Source: Prorocentrum cordatum
Lineage: Eukaryota; Sar; Dinophyceae; Prorocentrales; Prorocentraceae
Length of the DNA: 64,000 nucleotides
Direction: 5' to 3'
Assembly: GCA_963575745.1 (NCBI GenBank)
Contig: CAUYUJ010014343.1
Span: forward strand, 208,847-272,846
Position 1 is the first letter of the stretch. Each line of letters begins with the position of its first letter. Both the position numbers and the translations under genes were made by a program. Under the pieces are notes generated by a model that was not told the origin of the DNA, made no database searches, and was given only the letters and a program-made list of their open reading frames with translations. Shown piece by piece: positions 9,451 through 21,111 of this stretch.

Positions 9451-9985
9451 GCGCCGCTTCTCCTGGGCTTCCAAACCGCAAAGCGCGTGCCTGCTGAGTA
9501 ACCGTCGAGGTCTCCGTCGTGGTCTGAGCTGCGAGCGGCTGAGTTTTCACAGCCGCACGGGCACGGGCGCCCCCCTGGCAGATATCAACCATCATCCTCC
9601 AGAGGAAGGGGGAGGATCCAGATGCGCTGGCGTTGCAAAGATAGCGTGCAACATCTATCTCCGAATAGTACTCTATCCCTGTGAGGCGATCCCCCCCACC
9701 TGCGAGGGCCCGTTCTGTGTGCTCTGTCCAACTGTCAGGGCGTCAATTTGAATGGTGCGCGCTATCCCCGAGGCTGGGGGATAGAGGTTACTGCGCGGGC
9801 TGGCGGCGCCACATCCCACGCTATCGTTGCAACACCAGCCGCATGGCCAGAAAGCACGAGGAGGCAGCAAACAGGGAGCCAAGAGCAGCCGCGAGCAGGA
9901 GCAGGCTCGACGCCAGGGGCGCCTGCGATGGTAAGTGGCCGCGCCAACGCCGTCAGCAGCAGCCATACCTTCTGGCGCCGGGGGT
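9451..9985. other. No supported gene
   Basis: Unique-looking sequence. Reading frames lack conserved motifs and consistent composition. Confidence 0.4.
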
Positions 9986-9989
9986 CATG

Positions 9990-10175
9990 GCAGGGGGGCA
10001 GGAGGAGGAGGAGGAAGAGGAGAAGGAGGAGGAGGAGGAGGAGGAGGGGGAGAAGGAGGAGGGGGAGGAGGAGGAGGAGGAGGAGGGGGAGGAGGAGGAG
10101 GAGGAGGAGGAGGAGGAGGAGGAGGAGGAGGAGGAAGAGGAAGAGGAGGGGGAGGAGGAGGAGGAGGCGGCAATC
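9990..10175. repeat. (GAG)n microsatellite
   Basis: Nearly pure GGA triplets. Confidence 0.95.
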
Positions 10176-10315
10176 CAGTTCGAGCCTGCATGCAGTCTTC
10201 ACGTGCGCCCCTTCTTTTTTCTTGGGCGAGCCGCGGGAGCGAACGCTCGAGGCGTCAGCACCTGCTTCCCTCCCTCCTCCCCAACAAAAAACGGGACCGA
10301 ACAACAAACCCTGTT

Positions 10316-10345
10316 GGGACCGAACAAATATTGTTGTTCGGTCCC
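10316..10345. repeat. Perfect 12-bp-arm palindrome
   Basis: GGGACCGAACAA, spacer ATATTG, TTGTTCGGTCCC. A further copy of GGGACCGAACAAC lies at about 10293 and degenerate GTTTCGGTC / GATCGGTCC pieces follow to 10400, so the motif has been multiplied locally. Confidence 0.85.
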
Positions 10346-11084
10346 AGCAAGAGTTGTTTCGGTCAGACGTTTGCTCGGTGCGAACAAGATTTTAGATCGG
10401 TCCAATTGTCTGGTCGCATGTTGTTCGGCTCCCGTCCCCCCCACACGCTCAGCCTGTAGCCCGTGGCTGCTGCTGCTCCTGCTCCTCTGGCCCTCAAGAG
10501 GTACTGCGTGGGCGTTGCGCCCTGGGCTCGCAGCGGCCATGGCAAGCTCAGGGGGGATCCCGCGCCCTTGGCTGCAGATCCGCGATGGGCGGAGGCGTAG
10601 TGAAGCTGGGGGGGGGAGAGGGCGGAGGAGGAACGGCAAGCAGCGGTGAGGAGCAGGACGAACCCAAGCAACAAGAGGATGAGAAGGAAGAGGGACGAAG
10701 CACAGAGGACAGAGAAGCAAGGATAATTGGATGGAGGAGAGAATCGGGAGGGGGGGAGAGGAAAGAAACACTTGCAAGATGGCGCAAGGACATGGGCGAT
10801 GCTCCTGACGAATGCGCGGACAAGGACGAAGACAATGTTTGCGCCACGCACGATCTGTTACCGCTGCATGTCGCTTCGCGGAGAAATCATGTTGCTGCAT
10901 GTTGCTCCCCGTTGGTGAGGGTTGCAAGAAACACTCTGTAAACGCCTCGAACCCCTGAGTTTCTGGGAACCCCTGCGTGACTGATATTCCGTCCCGCGTG
11001 ACTGTCTCAAAATTGCAGAGTCGCAGCGTTGCCGTAGGCATTCAGTGGAGTGTCCTCAGGTCCTTTTCGAGTTCTCTGTGTAAA
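10346..11084. other. No supported gene
   Basis: Purine-rich on the plus strand at 10580-10780. No coding signal seen. Confidence 0.4.
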
Positions 11085-11275
11085 CTACAATAGAAGCCCG
11101 ACCACAAGAAACCTTCCACAAGAACCCCAACCCTGAGACCCAGGACGTCCATTGACTTGTTGGTGAGGGAGCGTCACGCTTTCCATCACAAAACCATCGA
11201 ATACCCAAGCAACCCAGGGCACCATGGAGGCAAGCAGGGTGTTTCTTGGTATGGGCCCCCACTGTGACTGCTGCA
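11085..11275 (+). repeat. Dispersed repeat, shared with 58970-59165
   Basis: Shared blocks in order: AACCTTCCACA, CCCAGGACGTC, GCGTCACGC, TTCCAT, AAAACCATCGA, CAGGGCACC(A/C)TGGAGGCA, GCAGGGTG and GGCATGGGCC/GGTATGGGCC. Confidence 0.75.
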
Positions 11276-13475
11276 GATGCTCTTCAGGGGCCCAGGGCCA
11301 GAATGTCGAGGCGCTCCTTGGCGCTCTGAATCTGAGGGCTTCGCGCGTGACTTGTCTGGAGGCCTCGGGACCGTGGCTGGGAGCCACCACTTCCAGCAGG
11401 GCCGTTGATGATCTGGGCCCGTCCTGGAGCCCCCTTGGGCGCATCTTGGGCCGTTTTGAAGGCTCCCCAACGTGCAAAATCATGTGACAACAACGTGCAC
11501 CTCAATCATTACGCGCCGGGCTGGCCCCGCAAGGGATCTGAGGCGAATTGTTTCGAGGGCTGTCGCATGCAAGTCTAGAGTATGGTAGCCTGCAGTATTG
11601 TGTATGTACGGTCGTTGCACACGTCGCAAATGCCTCATGAGCATTTTGGTTCACGTGGTGCTCCAAAGCAAAATTCGCCAATGGTATCAGAGACTGTGCC
11701 GTTAGGCGCTGACGGGAATGTCTTCTGGCTCTTCTGTACAGAATACTACCACGACCCTGAATTCCGGCTGCTCGCGCTCCTGCGTGCTCTCGGTATTTCC
11801 CCGCGCGACTTTTGCAATGTCAGCGAATGCCATTCCGCCAAAGACATGGTCAACACACATCCCACGGATGGGCCTTCGGTCTCTTTGAAACCAAGACAAC
11901 CCCCGAACCGGCCAAGAGCCAAGAGGCCCCCAAAAGTGGAAGACACGAACGAAACTTGAAGAATGCCTTGGAAACGGCTGGCGAGTCCCAACCGGCTGGG
12001 ACCCCCGAGAAACAGTCAGGAGGAGGGAATGCAGCCAGATCTCCTCAACATGTGACTCTGGACCCCCCCAAAACAGAAAAAAATAAACAAAAATCATAAC
12101 CGGAAGCATGGTGCGCCCGGCCGATGCGGCAGTGCCTGCAGGCTTGTCCTGGGGGGTTCACGCATTCAAGGGTATTCGTTGCACCTGTCTGCACCGGCGG
12201 AACCACCAGGATGGGGGACCCCAGGATAGGGGGCTCGTTCCGCATCGATCATCGCCCACATAATATGAACAATGTATTGACGTTGATCGCATCGATTCTG
12301 GGCATGAGTTTGTTGAACACGCGAGCTAGAATATTGCGGCTGGGGGGATGATGACGAAGACGAACCAGAGAGCACGACGAAAACGGACACGTCACAAATG
12401 ACCTGACGCCGCCCTGACAAAGCGATTTGCTGCGACGACAAATCCGATTATTTAAGGACCAGATGGGCTGAACGCAATTTCAAAGGGGCGAACAGCCGAA
12501 GTGGTAAGCAGCCGAACAAGAACGCGGAGTGAAGGGGCCAGAGCAGAGTGAAGGGGCCAGGAGGAAACAAAATAGAACAATGGGACAGAGACGGGCGGGG
12601 GAGGGCGAGGAGGCCAGGAGAGGGAAGTGGAGGGGAGAGGAGAACGGAGGGACGAGGGGGGATAAATTTGGCCGCGGGCTGGAGTCAATCGTTGCCTCCC
12701 AGGGCGCACGCGGCAACGTGAGGGGGACCGGACAAGGGCCCGAAAGACGAACGCGAGGGCCACGCGAGACCGACCGCGGCGAGCGGGGGGGACCGTCCTG
12801 GGAGGGAGCAGGACCCGGCACCAAGGAGGGACAGCGCTAACAAGCGCAAGCAAGCGGCAAGTGAAAGCACGCTGCTACCGCTCCTCAAAACGAGGCAACA
12901 TGTGGAGTCCCAAAACCTGACGGCAGTTCAAGCTGCCAGACGTTCCGTCAGCTTCCTCCCCCACGCAAACGTTATGCGACCCCCCTGCCCACCATTCACG
13001 AGGAAGGACAGCCCAGCGACGAGCCCAACGAAACGGGCGTCTGGTTCTGCCGCGGCTCAACACTCAATGGAGGCTGACCTTGCGCGGCAAGCCGGGTAGG
13101 GCGGGCGATCTGACTTCAGTGTCTCTCCTTTCGCAGGCAGACAAAACTGAAGGCAGCCAGTCAGCTTCGGATTTCTCTTCGCTCTTTGCGAGCCAGGCGC
13201 GCGCCCGAGGGAGAGGCGACGAACGCAGCCACAAGAGGGGTAAAAACACAGGGTAAGATTGGGCGGGCAGCATTCAGGCATGGAGCCTCTGCCTCGCGAC
13301 GGAGCCATCCCCGCTCCACTCGCCCCAAATAGTAGCCCTCGATGAGCCATTCTGGGTCAAATAAGGCCTGGAAAGAGAAAATGTCGTTCGGTTTTGGGAA
13401 TGCACGCGCCGAGGGTGCCGGTCATCTTTCGTCTTATTAAGCCTAGGAGTAATGCTGGGGGCTCTTGACTGAAGT
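11276..13475. other. No supported gene; purine-rich block at 12520-12840
   Basis: A protein-like stretch can be read on the plus strand around 11715-11850 but an equally plausible one exists on the minus strand, so neither is called. 12520-12840 is AG-rich without a clean repeat. Nothing else is recognised. Confidence 0.35.
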
Positions 13476-13479
13476 TGGC

Positions 13480-14335
13480 TAAGCTCTTCAAATCAGCGGC
13501 GTTTCCTGACTATGCCGGCCACAGCGTTCACTGGAAATTATACCGCGCGGCCTCCGAAGCAGCATGGCCACCACCGGTTGGATTCGTGCAAATTGCTCAA
13601 AGCAGCTCTGTCTGGAAACAGAACTGGACCACCAGTTCGCACGCCTGCGCCCGATGCTGGGGCCCCAAAAGTGCCAGTGAAAATCGCCTTCCCGAGCGCC
13701 TCGGGAGGACTGGCGAAGGGGCGAGCGAGCGAGTTCGGGATTCAGCGAAGGCCTGCTAAAAATCCTTTGGCACATGCAACAGAATTCCAACCAACGCAGT
13801 GGCCAACGCACTGCGCAACAGGTGCTACTAGGACATTCGACCGAGCGACGCGATCCAACAAAAGCTGATCCTTGAAGCGGAGAGCCGCCCCTGACTTAGC
13901 TAGACGGGCAGCCTCCTGATTGCCCCCGTCATGGGCCCCTGCCCTATCCCACTAGTCATGAGACCGAACCTTGGCCAAGCGACACAGGTGGCATCCTATA
14001 TGTCCCATATCAGATGCGACTCGACGGGCCTCTCTCCGCCAGGGGCAGTAGCGAGCCCGCCCCAGGCGGCGGCCTCAACGCCGGGGTTTCTCAGATCAAC
14101 CAAGCTTTGCGTATCATTGATCTACGCACACTGAGGACTAGGAGCAGCATGCGTCGGATAGAAATAACGCGCATATGGCTCGGCGCGTCCTGAACCAGAA
14201 GGGTAAGGGCACCGTCCGCCGAGGCATTGACCCTCGGCCCGTCAAAAGAACCGGCCCCCCAGCCCGCAAGAAGAGCCATAAGGGAAGGGGCGCAAATTCC
14301 CGCGCCGTCTCCATGCGCAGGCGACGAGAAGAGAT
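13480..14335 (-). pseudogene. LINE remnant: RNase H domain and 3' end
   Basis: Reading the minus strand from 14335 downward gives GDGAGICAPSLMALLAGWGA and VQDAPSHMR (first strands of an RNase H fold), then NDTQSLVDLRNPGVEAAAWG (the D-x-QS motif), then LAKVRSHD, and in another frame HDGGNQEAARLAKSGAALR, matching the terminal GN-x2-AD-x-LAK-x-GA signature. The order of motifs is correct for one RNase H domain, but they are spread over three frames with stops, so the copy is dead. It lies downstream, in the same orientation, of the endonuclease/RT remnant at 15650-17690; together they look like one element whose RT core has been lost or replaced. Its 5' edge abuts the dispersed repeat at 14336. 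Confidence 0.65.
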
Positions 14336-14510
14336 CAAGGGGCCCAAAGACACAAATAAGTACACACAAATAAAAGGATTCCCAATGTGTTCCAATATAT
14401 TCTTGGTCTTCGTCTTTCCGCCCAATTCCCAGATTTTCCAATATTTTCTTGGGGGTCGATGATTAATTGTATGTTTTTCCCATCCTGAAGAGATGCCCAT
14501 CGCGAGCAAC
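14336..14510 (+). repeat. Dispersed repeat, shared with 46316-46470 and 57710-57905
   Basis: Order in all three: AGGGGCCCA or AGGGGCACA, GACACAAAT, a T-rich block with TTTTCTTGG/TTTCTCGG, CGACGATAAAT or CGATGATTAAT, then TTTTCCC/TTTCCCC and a CCTGA motif. Confidence 0.65.
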
Positions 14511-14651
14511 GGCCCAAACGGACTCGGGGGATGGATGGGGCAACGAAATATTGGAGCAGCGAGGGGCAGGGGCCAGCGCGGTGGCCCAGACAGGATTGTC
14601 CCGACGCTGTTCCAAACATCCCCTGAATTGAGCAGAGGCCGACCGTCCCGG

Positions 14652-14830
14652 CATTCCTAGAGTCCTACCGCAAAATGTTCCTAGAACCCCAAAATGTTCT
14701 AAGAGCAAAAACAATGTTCTTAGAAACTACACCCGATGTGACGAAACAAGACAGTCCCAACCAGAAGCGTTCTTAGAACATTTCGTGGGAACCACAGAAG
14801 GTTCTTATAACATTGTTTGGTAGGACTATA
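14652..14830. mobile_element. MITE-like element with ~45-bp inverted ends
   Basis: The left end TAGAGTCCTACC...AATGTTC...AATGTTCTAAGA matches the reverse complement of the right end (TATAGTCCTACC...AATGTTATAAGAACC...AATGTTCTAAGA). The interior is A+T-richer than its surroundings and full of AGAACATT/AATGTTCT palindromes. A TA dinucleotide borders both ends, which may be a minimal target duplication. Confidence 0.65.
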
Positions 14831-15645
14831 GGCACGCCGGGACACTTCGCCACTACTTGACTGAAGGATGGCGCCGCGCCGCACCGACGTCGAACACCAG
14901 ACAAGCTATGGCATTCAGCGAGGGTGTGAAAGATCGGGCAGACCGGGATTTATCCAGGCACTGGCGCTTACAGTAAATACCCCCCTGACAGGAAGGCGCG
15001 CAGAGCACGATGCTGGATGTCGCCCCGTATCCCTGGGTTTTCGTGCTCGGCAAGGTCCTGGGGGGATCCCAAGAAGGGGTCCAGTAGAAAGCTCCTGCAA
15101 GGGGTGGCGATTTGAAACGCGTTGCCGAGCCCAGACGCGGGCTACGCGGCCCACTGGGGCAACGATCTCACGAGGGAAAGTAATCGATATATACGCATAT
15201 ATAATAAGCCTTGGAGCAATTCTTTCAGACAATCGGGGGCAAGAATGCCCACCCACTCCGAGGCGAGGTAGCAACCGCGAGTTCGCCGGGGCCCTGAAGA
15301 GGCCCACGTAGACGCATCAGAATCAGAAGGAATAAGTCAGCCGATTCCAAGACTCGGTCAGTAATGCCCCGACAAACAATTCAGAGACGCACCGCTTCGG
15401 CACAGGCGTCGAGGGCAGGATCTGCGACGCCAGCCAGGATCGGCGATTGCAGGTGCCAATCGGCGCTTACCGGCGCTATGTTCATGATAAACGTCGCGTA
15501 TCTGTTTAGCCTGGTGAGAGCTCGAACCCGCGACATCTGCGCCGGAGGTCACTGCAGGCCGAAGGTTGGTGCTGACTACTTCTTGAACCTGAGCGCCTGC
15601 CCGCCGTGGTCTAACAGGCCGACGAGCTTTGGCCGTGGCATTCTT
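14831..15645. other. Unassigned DNA interrupting the LINE
   Basis: This stretch lies where the catalytic core of the reverse transcriptase would be expected. No RT motifs were found on the minus strand. A partial tRNA-like T arm is visible near 15510-15530 (see rejected items). Confidence 0.45.
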
Positions 15646-15649
15646 GGTT

Positions 15650-17690
15650 CGAGCGTTCAACGCAATCCGAAGTCGACGACTTCGACGCGCCGGCCCCTGC
15701 GCGCGGACCGAACAGCAGCCCTGAGGCGAGGGGCCTCAGCAGCAATGCTGCGCGCCAGGGAGGCGTCCGACGCAAGCGGCGCCGACTTCTGCTGAGGCAG
15801 GGGTAGGTGGCCGAACCTGCTCGAAGGCCTCCCTAACGTCGAGCAAAAGGGGGCAAAGGCCGACCACCCCCGTGCAGCAGCGCACGCTGCAACAAAACTC
15901 ATGGGCCACGCGTGCTGCTGACCACAAAGGTTGCGCGCGCTGTGCGAGCGCGGCCGAGGGCGACGCTTCGCCCGCGCAATACCTTCAAAGAGTAGCTCCC
16001 CACAACTTGAACAGCGAAGGTAAAGCTTCATCAGACATTCACATATGGCGGCGAGGGTGAATCCACTCCACGCCGACGGATGCGCGAGCACAGTGTCTGC
16101 GGCACACCCGACGATACCTGTCCATAGACGGCATTGGCAAGGATGCGAGGTCGCCAGGTAACGCAAGGGGTAAGGGCAGGCCCTGGCACGGATCATCCCG
16201 AGGCCCCGCGGGCGGCATGGGCACCCGCATCCCGTGCCAGAACTTCTCTCCAGCCTCGAGGCGCTGGGCCAGCGTGCCTCGAGGAGGATCGTAAACAGAG
16301 GGATTCTGGGCCCCATCAAAAGCGTTCCAGTGCAAGCTGCCCGTGACGAGGCGGCGCGCTGCACAGCCCTCACTCCTTGACGGACTTGACTGCCCACGCA
16401 CACCAACTCTGATAGCGCCCGGCAGCAGCGGCGCTCTCAGGAACAGGGGCCACGACAGACAGATAATCCTTCAAACAAGAGAGGGTGCCCAGATCTAGCT
16501 GCTGCAGTCGGCTGGCGCACGTCCGCCACCATGGCCTGTCTGGAGGGCCCCCCCTTCTCGCTTAGATGTGCAACGCAATCGGATTGTCCAGCCGTGGCTG
16601 CGAAAGCCCCCCGGGATTGAGTCTTGCCAAATAAAGCAAACTGCCGAGGCGCTTGGTCAGAAAACTCCAAAGCTTGCCTGCAGAACAGGAAGCAACTCCA
16701 CCTGGGAAAAGCAGCGCAACAGAGGCCTTCAAGGTCGAAGGATGCTCACCCCACTTATTGGCAACTGCAGGACCAGGAAATCGATGCAAACCAACCAACT
16801 CCGAAGCAGAGGTCTTCAGCCACTGCGAGCTGCAACGATCGAGCTCGGGGAGAAGGTCAACAGCCTCTGCGCCCAGAGGAGAGAAATCCCCGGCTGGAGG
16901 AGAGGGCGAACAGCCATTAGGACGCTGAACAAAGATAACTGGACGCCTCTGAAAGATAGTGGGAACCAAGGGAGTGCACAACACCTGACACGAAGCCGAA
17001 GCCTGAAACGAAAGGTGGAACACAACATAATCAATCTTGGACATGCCACCAGCGCTCTCGTAGGTGCGACTGTTAGGGGCGACGAGAACATCTCCAACTA
17101 GCTGCTAGCTCCACAAAGCAGGTGGCCTACAATTTCTCTGGAGAGAGATTCCAATCAGCAAGGAACAAGTACGGGGCCCCAGTAGCGCAGACAACAGCAG
17201 CCACCTGCATCAACAGCGGAACATTCCTGACTAATGCTCCCTCCCCCGCGTGCTAGTACAATTGGAGCCAGGAAAACCCATGCTCACCAGACCGTGACAG
17301 AGATACAACGCGACGGAAGGGAACAATAACCGTCCAGTCAAGGGGGACGTGCGACAAACAATTTGAATATTGAGAGACCAATGCGACCCCAGAGCTACGT
17401 TCGGACTGAAGCATACATCCGGGCATCCAGCCCCAGACATTGAGCGCTCTTCGTAGCAGCTTCTAGACCCTCGGGAACCCGGCGAAGCTCCTGAACGTCA
17501 ACAGCATCATATTCAGAGCGGCGCGCTGCCACATACCACTCTGCATTGGCCCACTTGGTACCAATCCCGGAGGAACGCAAGACCCAATAATGACATTTCC
17601 AAGTCTGCCCTGGCACGCTACTGCCAAATGCATGACTGGCCAGCAGAAGCGCCACGAGGATAAGTAGTACCATCATCCAGGCCTTCCCCT
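15650..17690 (-). pseudogene. LINE remnant: APE-type endonuclease and start of reverse transcriptase
   Basis: Read on the minus strand. The endonuclease begins near 17620 with DAVDVQELRRVPEGL (the QE catalytic region), continues in other frames with GRLLFPSVALYL and PYLFLADWNLSPEKL (catalytic D-W-N; Asp codon 17156-17154), meets a TAG at 17130-17128, and resumes with GDVLVAPNSRTYES and MSKIDYVVFHLSFQ (S-x-IDY motif) and RRPVIF. Toward 16040 the frame reads GVEWIHPRR, resembling the conserved segment ahead of RT in dinoflagellate LINEs. RT motif A appears as LLLDVREAFEQV (Asp codon 15840-15838), after which homology stops. Several frameshifts and stops make it non-functional. The RNase H part of what may be the same element is at 13480-14335. 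Confidence 0.75.
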
Positions 17691-18560
17691 ACTACTGCTG
17701 TGGCATACGTTTGCGCCTCTGCCGATGCGGTGGGGGACAAATCTACGCAAGAGGAGCCTGGTCCTGTTTGCTCTGACGCAAGAGCTGGCCGCTCGTGTGG
17801 AGCGGCATCAAGCACCCGTGCTGGCGACGCGCCCACCCGAGATGAGACAACTATCATCGGTATCCACGGGCCCTGAACCTCTCACCTCCTCCTGCTGAAG
17901 CTGCACGCGCCGGCGCTGCCGAAGGAACGGGAGCAGCAGACGAGCGGGGAGGCGAACGAGGCGGACGAGAGGTAGAGCGATCAAGTACTGGGAGACAGAG
18001 ACCTGCTGCCAACAACTCACCAAACTGACCGACGGCTTTAGCAACTTGAGGAATGCACTGGGCCGGCTTAGGCAAACGATTGGCAATAACATATCTAATG
18101 ACTGACAAATCGCTGGGTAAAGGTACGGCAACTTCAACCTTTTGGATCGGGATCTGGAAACGCGTAGATCGCCAAAGCTCGCACACAGACTGAAATCGAT
18201 CCGAGATTCGAAAAAGGATTCCTGTTCCAACATATCCGAAATATCCTGCTCGACCGGATCCAGACTCTCCTCAGCTTCCCCCACCCTCCTGAAAACCCAA
18301 CGAACACGCTAGACAGGCGAGAGCTCTGCTGGGGAAAGGAGAGCCTAGCCGTCTTCTTGTGAAGGAACAACGAACGCGGACTGAACGCGAACAGTCTCGC
18401 GCGGGTCTTGGACAATAGTGGCCAGACGCCGGACGCTAGCATGGGAGGACGGATGTGCCTCAATAAAAAATCCAGCCCAGCAGCTGCGATATCGGGCTCA
18501 TCGTTTCCTTCCATGTAGTCATCATAGCGGGCAGCAGCAGGACCATCACTACCATGATCA
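17691..18560 (-). pseudogene. Possible 5' portion of the same LINE
   Basis: Continuous with the endonuclease remnant. Minus-strand frames here are long for this window and include QIPIQKVEVAVPLPSDLSVI and an acidic EAEESLDPVEQDISDMLE, which look protein-like, but I recognise no domain. It could be an ORF1-like or linker region; frames change repeatedly. Confidence 0.35.
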
Positions 18561-20155
18561 AAACTCCCATCAAGAATCGGGCGTTGGCAGAACTGGGTTT
18601 GGTGGGGCCTGGCTTAGTGATGTGTACACTGGGGGACGCCCCCCGCCCCGTTACACTAACTGGAGCTGTCGCCACCCCAAAAACACCAGCTACGGCAGAC
18701 CTGGTTGAGTGATCCTGGCCAATTTAGGGGCTCCGGGGCCCTACCACTAACCGGGTCCCCTTACCTGGGGTCATGGATATACCAGAAAAACATCGTCTCC
18801 GAACAAGGTGCAAACCTCATCATCCAAGGGGGCCTCGATAGGCTCCTCGAACGAACGGGCGGGCCTCTTTCCGACGAAGCGACATCTGATTGCGGGCAGC
18901 GGCAGCAGGAGGCGGAGTTATCCCACCCGCGGCGTCAGCTGGCCCTTTTTTGCCTTGCCCTTGCTTTTTCCCTGCGCGATGAACAACCCGTCCTGCGGCA
19001 AATTTTGTTGTGGGGGGAATTGGTCGGTAAATACGCCTTGCAGCCTTGCAAAATAAACGAATATGGCGGGATTAAAACAAGTGGGTCCAAGAAGCGGTAC
19101 CAGCATCACAACAGGCACTGCAGACAAGGTAGGGCATGGGACGCGCGGGGGCCCTCTGCTTCGAAGGGTGGTCTGAACCAGCCCCTCGGCTGCGTCCAAG
19201 TTCTAGCCCCCAGGGCGCAAGGATAGAACTTGAAACAACATGGCGACGGAGGGGATGAAAAACGAGCAAATGGGAGGAACAACAGGAAAAAGGGCAGGGG
19301 AAGGAGGGCGATGGGAAGGAAGAGGCATGGGCGAATTGAAGGGCAGGGGGGGCCATGGGGGGAGGGAGATGCGAAGGATGAGCGTGCAGCTGGAGGGAAA
19401 ACAGCAGGATGAACAAGAGAGGCTGAAGAGTGATGTTCCCTGGCGCCGCGCCCCAGAGCCTCCAAGTCAACAGTCAAACCGTGCTTCTGCGTGTTATACT
19501 GCGGTTGCCGACCTTTACACAGAGCAAGCCACCAAATCATGCGCAGCACGGGCGGAGAGGTACAACGCGCTGTCTCGCAAGGCCTCAGACGGCAGCTCCC
19601 GAGCTGTGGCACTTGCACCTCGAACACATGAAAGGCTGGAGAGGGAGGATGCGGAAGAAGAAAATGAGGAACACGTCGGCAACGATGACGGGGATAATCC
19701 GCAACAGCAGAAGCAGCGGCAGCATGTGCCAGATGTCAGGGGCCTGGATTGATCCATCTGGGTGTGTATTGCCTTTTTTGTCCACACCGCGCCCACAATA
19801 AAGTCCACAACTGCGGCGAGCACCGACAAACCAATCCATGCGATGACTGCAACGAGACAGGGCGGATACGCCAACGGCCGTTTCCCTCTCTCCGCGGGTG
19901 TGGCCGTAACGCCGCCCCGCGCCAGATGCCAGGGTACAGCACTGGCTGGCCGCCACGGCCGCTCCACGGCAACGCACCTCGCCATGTGAGTGCCCTCCCC
20001 TCCCTCCCCCTTCCGTCGCGGCCGTTTTCGCATGTTGTTCCCTCCTCTTGCCGATGATTTAATTGCGCTATCCGTTGCCCGGACCGCCAGAGCGCGCGTG
20101 CGGATTGCCTCTGCCGCGCTGCGACGTTAAATTGTTGAAGGTCAGTGACCGATGG
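18561..20155. other. No supported gene
   Basis: A hydrophobic stretch (VAVIAWIGLSVLAAVVDFIV) can be read on the minus strand near 19830, but without flanking protein-like sequence. 19240-19400 is purine-rich. Confidence 0.35.
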
Positions 20156-20159
20156 TGAT

Positions 20160-20420
20160 GACGGGGAGGATCGGGAGCATGAGGAGGGGATGGAGGAGGG
20201 TGGAGGAAGGGGGGGAGGTCGGAGGGGAAGGCATGAGTAAGGGAGGGAGGGAGAGGGATGGGGATGGGGATGGGGAGGGGGAGGAGGAGGGGGAGGCATG
20301 AGCAAGGGAGAGAGGGAGAGGTATGGGGATGGGGAGGGGGAGGGGGAGGGGGAGGGGGGAGGAGGAGGAGGAGGAGGAGGAGGAGGAGGAGGAGGAGGAG
20401 GAGGAGGAGGAGGAGGAGCT
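20160..20420. repeat. GGA/GGGGAT microsatellite
   Basis: GGATGGGGATGGGG units (20250-20340) pass into pure GGA triplets (20355-20417). Confidence 0.9.
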
Positions 20421-20727
20421 CTTCCGCAGCTCTTCCCTGGGCGCCGAAGGCGCCTGTCTCTCCTCCCGCGGCGGAGGCCCCGCCTGCGCCGCCGCGCGGA
20501 CCCTCGGCTCAGGCCTTCGTGGCCAGCTCGAGGTCGCGGGCGGGCCCTCCGCGGCAGCCAGCGCTGCGCCTCTGCCTCCAGCACCGCGAGGCTCTCGCGG
20601 CGGCTTACACGCCAGCTCGACCAGTTCCATCAGCGAGTAGCGCTTCTCGTAGTGGCGGTGGTCACGTCGGTTCTTTTCCTCGGGCGGTGGGTTAGGTACG
20701 GTCCGTCTCCCACCGCCCGAGGCTTCC

Positions 20728-20850
20728 GTGTTTACTTCACCTTGTCTATGTTCTGTTGGTTACCCACTTGGACGTTCGTGTACGTTACCTTGTCTATGTT
20801 CTGCAGGTCGCCGCTCGTGTTCGTTACCTTTTCTATGTTCTGCTGGTCCT
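20728..20850 (+). repeat. Tandem repeat, ~42-48-bp unit x3
   Basis: ACCTTGTCTATGTTCTG recurs at about 20740, 20787 and (ACCTTTTCTATGTTCTG) 20828, each followed by TTGG, CAGG or CTGG and a GTTCGTG block. Confidence 0.8.
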
Positions 20851-21077
20851 TGAGCGGCGAGGGTTCTGGGCTCTGCAGGTGGTCGTCGGGCGGCTTTGTC
20901 GCGGACTGGGTGAGGCGGTATGCCAGGTCCGCAATCCTGTTCTCGTCCTGCTGCTCTGGGTTCCCGCTTGCCGCCTCGAGCTTCTCCGCTCACTCGGTGC
21001 GGGGAACCACATGTGCCTCCGCCGCCCGGAGGAGGAGAAGGAGGAGGAGGAAGAGGATCACAGCTGTCCCGGGAGAT

Positions 21078-21111
21078 CTGAGACGGGCCCACAAATGTGG
21101 GCCCGTCTCAG
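21078..21111. repeat. Perfect 16-bp-arm hairpin between GGA tracts
   Basis: CTGAGACGGGCCCACA, loop AA, TGTGGGCCCGTCTCAG. With one mismatch the pairing extends to GATCTGAG/CTCAGGTC. Purine-rich GGA tracts flank it on both sides (21020-21055 and 21120-21175). Confidence 0.95.

Noticed and set aside
11715-11850. Protein-like plus-strand stretch (FWLFCTEYYHDPEFRLLALL)
   Set aside because: The opposite strand reads equally well, and no motif or splice signals support either.
15500-15590. tRNA-like T arm on the minus strand (GCGGGTTCGAGCTC)
   Set aside because: The T stem does not close, and no matching acceptor or D arm lies ~70 nt upstream. At most a tRNA-derived relic.
19590-20033. Minus-strand hydrophobic segment that could be a membrane helix
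   Set aside because: One hydrophobic stretch in GC-rich random frames is not enough; flanks are low-complexity and no start or splice site is evident.
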